NCBI RefSeq assembly: GCF_000156575.1
Contig: NZ_GG666047.1
Location: forward strand, 44,516-108,515
Reading direction: 5' to 3'
Length of the DNA stretch: 64,000 nt
Source of the DNA: Anaerococcus lactolyticus ATCC 51172
GTDB lineage: Bacteria > Bacillota > Clostridia > Tissierellales > Peptoniphilaceae
Part shown: in pieces, positions 62,437-64,000 of the stretch
How positions within the stretch are numbered: the first letter of the stretch is position 1
How the letters are laid out: each line of letters begins with the position of its first letter
Translations under genes and position numbers: made by a program
The notes under the pieces: generated by a model
The model's database searches: none
Seen by the model: only the letters and a program-made list of their open reading frames with translations
What the model was told of the DNA's origin: nothing

Positions 62437-63369
62437 ATGTATAATATGGAACTAACGAAAAAGTTTGAGCTTCAAAATTGTAAAAATAAAATTAAATATA
62501 AAATAATCCACAATGAAATACCGATAAGTCTTGATAAGAACCTTGACGAGGCTATAAAATATCTTTTATGGTATGTGCCAAATATAAATTCTGAGCAGGC
62601 AAAAAAAGAAGAGCTACTCACAAATTTGGAATATGATGACTATGTTTTTGAAGAGTTGATGACAGTCATGAGACTTAGGGACATTGACGTTCTTTTTACA
62701 GATTCAATTAAAACATATATCATAGATGATTTTAAGGAAGGTATATGTCCTTGTGACCAAAAGATAGTTATGACTTTGGCTGATGGGGAAACAAAGACTA
62801 TGAGTCTACTAAGGCACGTAAGAAACGCTATCGCCCATGGCAATTTTAATGTGGTTAGTGGTATATTAATTGGTTTCGATATAAAAAGACTTGCGGAAGA
62901 TAAAATCCAATATAGGGGGATTTTTAAAATTAAGCCTGAAGGCTTATTGGTAGCTTTAAGAAAGGTTCTCTTCGATCTTTCAAGCCAAGAATTTATAGCA
63001 GAAGCCTTTAGAAGGGCGGGCTATAAGGTTGAGCCTTATCAGGAAGAATACCAAAGAAGCCATCGATTTGACCTTTATGCCAAAAAGAATAACAATCGTT
63101 TTGCCTTGGAGATTAGGAATTATAATTATGACCACAAAATCTCAGAAAAAGAAATTTCTAAGATGATTAATGACTTTAGGGGAGTTGTGGAAGGTTTAAT
63201 TCCCGTTTTAATAATTAATTCAACTTATCTTACCGAAAAAGCTAAGGAAAAACTCCTAGAAGCAGATGTAATTATCCTAGATATCAAAAATATAAAGAAG
63301 ATGCATAAGGGTAGGGACATGGTTGGAGAAATCCTTAGAGATAATTCTATTTTTAAAATTATATCTTAA
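62437..63369 (+). CDS. Predicted HEPN plus PD-(D/E)XK-like nuclease fusion protein
   Basis: The 310-residue protein appears to join two modules. The N-terminal helical part ends in LLRHVRNAIAHGNFNVVSG, where R129-x4-H134 fits the HEPN RNase motif. The C-terminal part has EAFRRAGYKVEPYQEEY, RFDLYAKKNNNRFALEIRNY and VEGLIPVLIINSTYLTEKAK, the strand order of Mrr-like restriction-endonuclease folds. Asp212 and Glu225-x-Arg227 stand where D and ExK are expected, so the Lys is Arg. Both assignments are pattern-based. The ribosome binding site is weak; ATG 62446 is an alternative start. Confidence 0.6.
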   Translation: MYNMELTKKFELQNCKNKIKYKIIHNEIPISLDKNLDEAIKYLLWYVPNINSEQAKKEELLTNLEYDDYVFEELMTVMRLRDIDVLFTDSIKTYIIDDFKEGICPCDQKIVMTLADGETKTMSLLRHVRNAIAHGNFNVVSGILIGFDIKRLAEDKIQYRGIFKIKPEGLLVALRKVLFDLSSQEFIAEAFRRAGYKVEPYQEEYQRSHRFDLYAKKNNNRFALEIRNYNYDHKISEKEISKMINDFRGVVEGLIPVLIINSTYLTEKAKEKLLEADVIILDIKNIKKMHKGRDMVGEILRDNSIFKIIS

Positions 63370-63408
63370 GGAAATAGAAGTTAAACTTTAATTTATTTTA
63401 TGTTCCGG

Positions 63409-63414
63409 TATAAT
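63409..63414 (+). promoter_or_regulatory. Possible -10 box before YrzE-like gene
   Basis: TATAAT lies 43 bases before the ATG at 63457. No clear -35 is spaced 16-18 bases upstream. No terminator is evident between 63369 and this site. Confidence 0.35.
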
Positions 63415-63456
63415 GTGCATACATTGTTTAAAATGATTATATAATTAGGAGGAATA

Positions 63457-64000
63457 ATGACTGAAATAAATAATCAAAACCAAGGCGAAAAAGTTAGAAG
63501 AAATCGTCAAGAAAGAAGAAAAGAAGTAGCTATAGAAAGGGAAGGCAAGCTTGAAGCAGGTAGAAACTTATCATGGAGTTCTATCATAGCTGGAGCTGTT
63601 TCAGGTGCGGCAGTATTTACCGTATTAAGCCTTTTAACTGCAGCTTTGGGCTTTGGCATCTTTTCTGCAACTTCTGCTAACCCATTTGCCGGAATCGGAT
63701 TTTTTACTGGACTTTGGACAGCTATTACTTTAATAATTTCATTTTGTGCAGGTGGATTTGTAGCAGGCTATGCAGCAAGATCAACAGGTCTACTTCACGG
63801 AGCAATTACTTGGGCCGTAACAGTTTTACTACTATTCACCCTTGTATTTAATGCAGTAGCAACCACACTTGGTATTGCTGGTCAAGCAGTAGGAGCTGTT
63901 GCAGGAACAGCGGCAAATGTAGCAGGAAGCGCCCTAAGTGGTGTAGGAGATGCAGCAAGCTCAGCAATAGGAGCAGCTGTTGATAAAGTTGGCGAAGGGA
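63457..64000 (+). CDS. YrzE/PhnA-like multi-helix membrane protein, 3'-truncated by window edge
   Basis: AGGAGGAATA precedes ATG 63457 and the frame is open to the window end (181 codons). A basic cytoplasmic start (QGEKVRRNRQERRKEVAIER) is followed by NLSWSSIIAGAVSGAAVFTV and three to four glycine/alanine-rich helices (TGLWTAITLIISFCAGGFVA, YAARSTGLLHGAITWAVTVL). A low-complexity Ala/Gly stretch follows. The SWxxIIAGA opening and GLLHGAITWA motif fit the YrzE/PhnA-like small membrane proteins of unknown function. The C-terminus is not visible. Confidence 0.65.
   Translation, partial: MTEINNQNQGEKVRRNRQERRKEVAIEREGKLEAGRNLSWSSIIAGAVSGAAVFTVLSLLTAALGFGIFSATSANPFAGIGFFTGLWTAITLIISFCAGGFVAGYAARSTGLLHGAITWAVTVLLLFTLVFNAVATTLGIAGQAVGAVAGTAANVAGSALSGVGDAASSAIGAAVDKVGEG

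Overview
The window reads as a chromosomal stretch from a low-GC, Gram-positive anaerobe. It uses AGA/AGG arginine codons heavily, has strong purine-rich ribosome binding sites, a T-box leader in front of valS, LPxTG-like surface anchoring and lipobox lipoproteins. Together with pyruvate phosphate dikinase and many small envelope genes, this suggests the Peptoniphilaceae (an Anaerococcus/Peptoniphilus-type anaerobic coccus). That assignment is inferred from style and gene content, not from a marker comparison. I see no IS element, prophage, CRISPR array, rRNA or tRNA gene.

Layout. 1-5.2 kb: end of msrA, a secreted GH25 lysozyme, a PC4-like DNA-binding protein, a small EamA transporter, an aldose epimerase, and a two-component system with two small membrane proteins. 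5.3-8.4 kb: cysteine desulfurase coupled to mnmA, facing exonuclease III. 8.5-15.5 kb: DUF3137/LemA pair, a five-repeat surface protein with an NPKTG anchor, an internally duplicated unknown protein, a secreted serine hydrolase and an RluA-type pseudouridine synthase. 15.6-23.5 kb: secA, prfB with its programmed frameshift, trpS and two tandem NSS transporters.

23.6-37.2 kb: purC, divergent from purE-K-L-F-M-N-H-D-fhs. This covers all steps from PRPP to IMP except the purB step, plus formyl-THF synthesis. The PurF encoded here has lost its glutaminase residues. 37.2-39.4 kb: duplicated lipoprotein units with a decayed third copy, then small membrane proteins. 39.4-43.7 kb (minus strand): TraX-like protein, then PPDK regulatory protein and ppdK. 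43.8-47.7 kb: T-box, valS, methyltransferase and cold-shock protein. 47.7-51.8 kb: rhodanese, pcp, alpha/beta hydrolase, secreted CAP protein and fructosamine kinase-like protein.

51.9-57.0 kb: an overlapping three-gene operon of a TerB-C-like protein, a BrxD/DUF2791-like ATPase and an Lhr-like helicase. It is the best candidate for a little-described DNA-processing or defence system. 57.0-62.0 kb: a Bce-like ABC transporter and two-component module led by an exported protein of unknown function. 62.0-63.4 kb: an unknown protein and a predicted HEPN plus PD-(D/E)XK-like fusion. 63.5 kb to the end: a truncated YrzE-like membrane protein.
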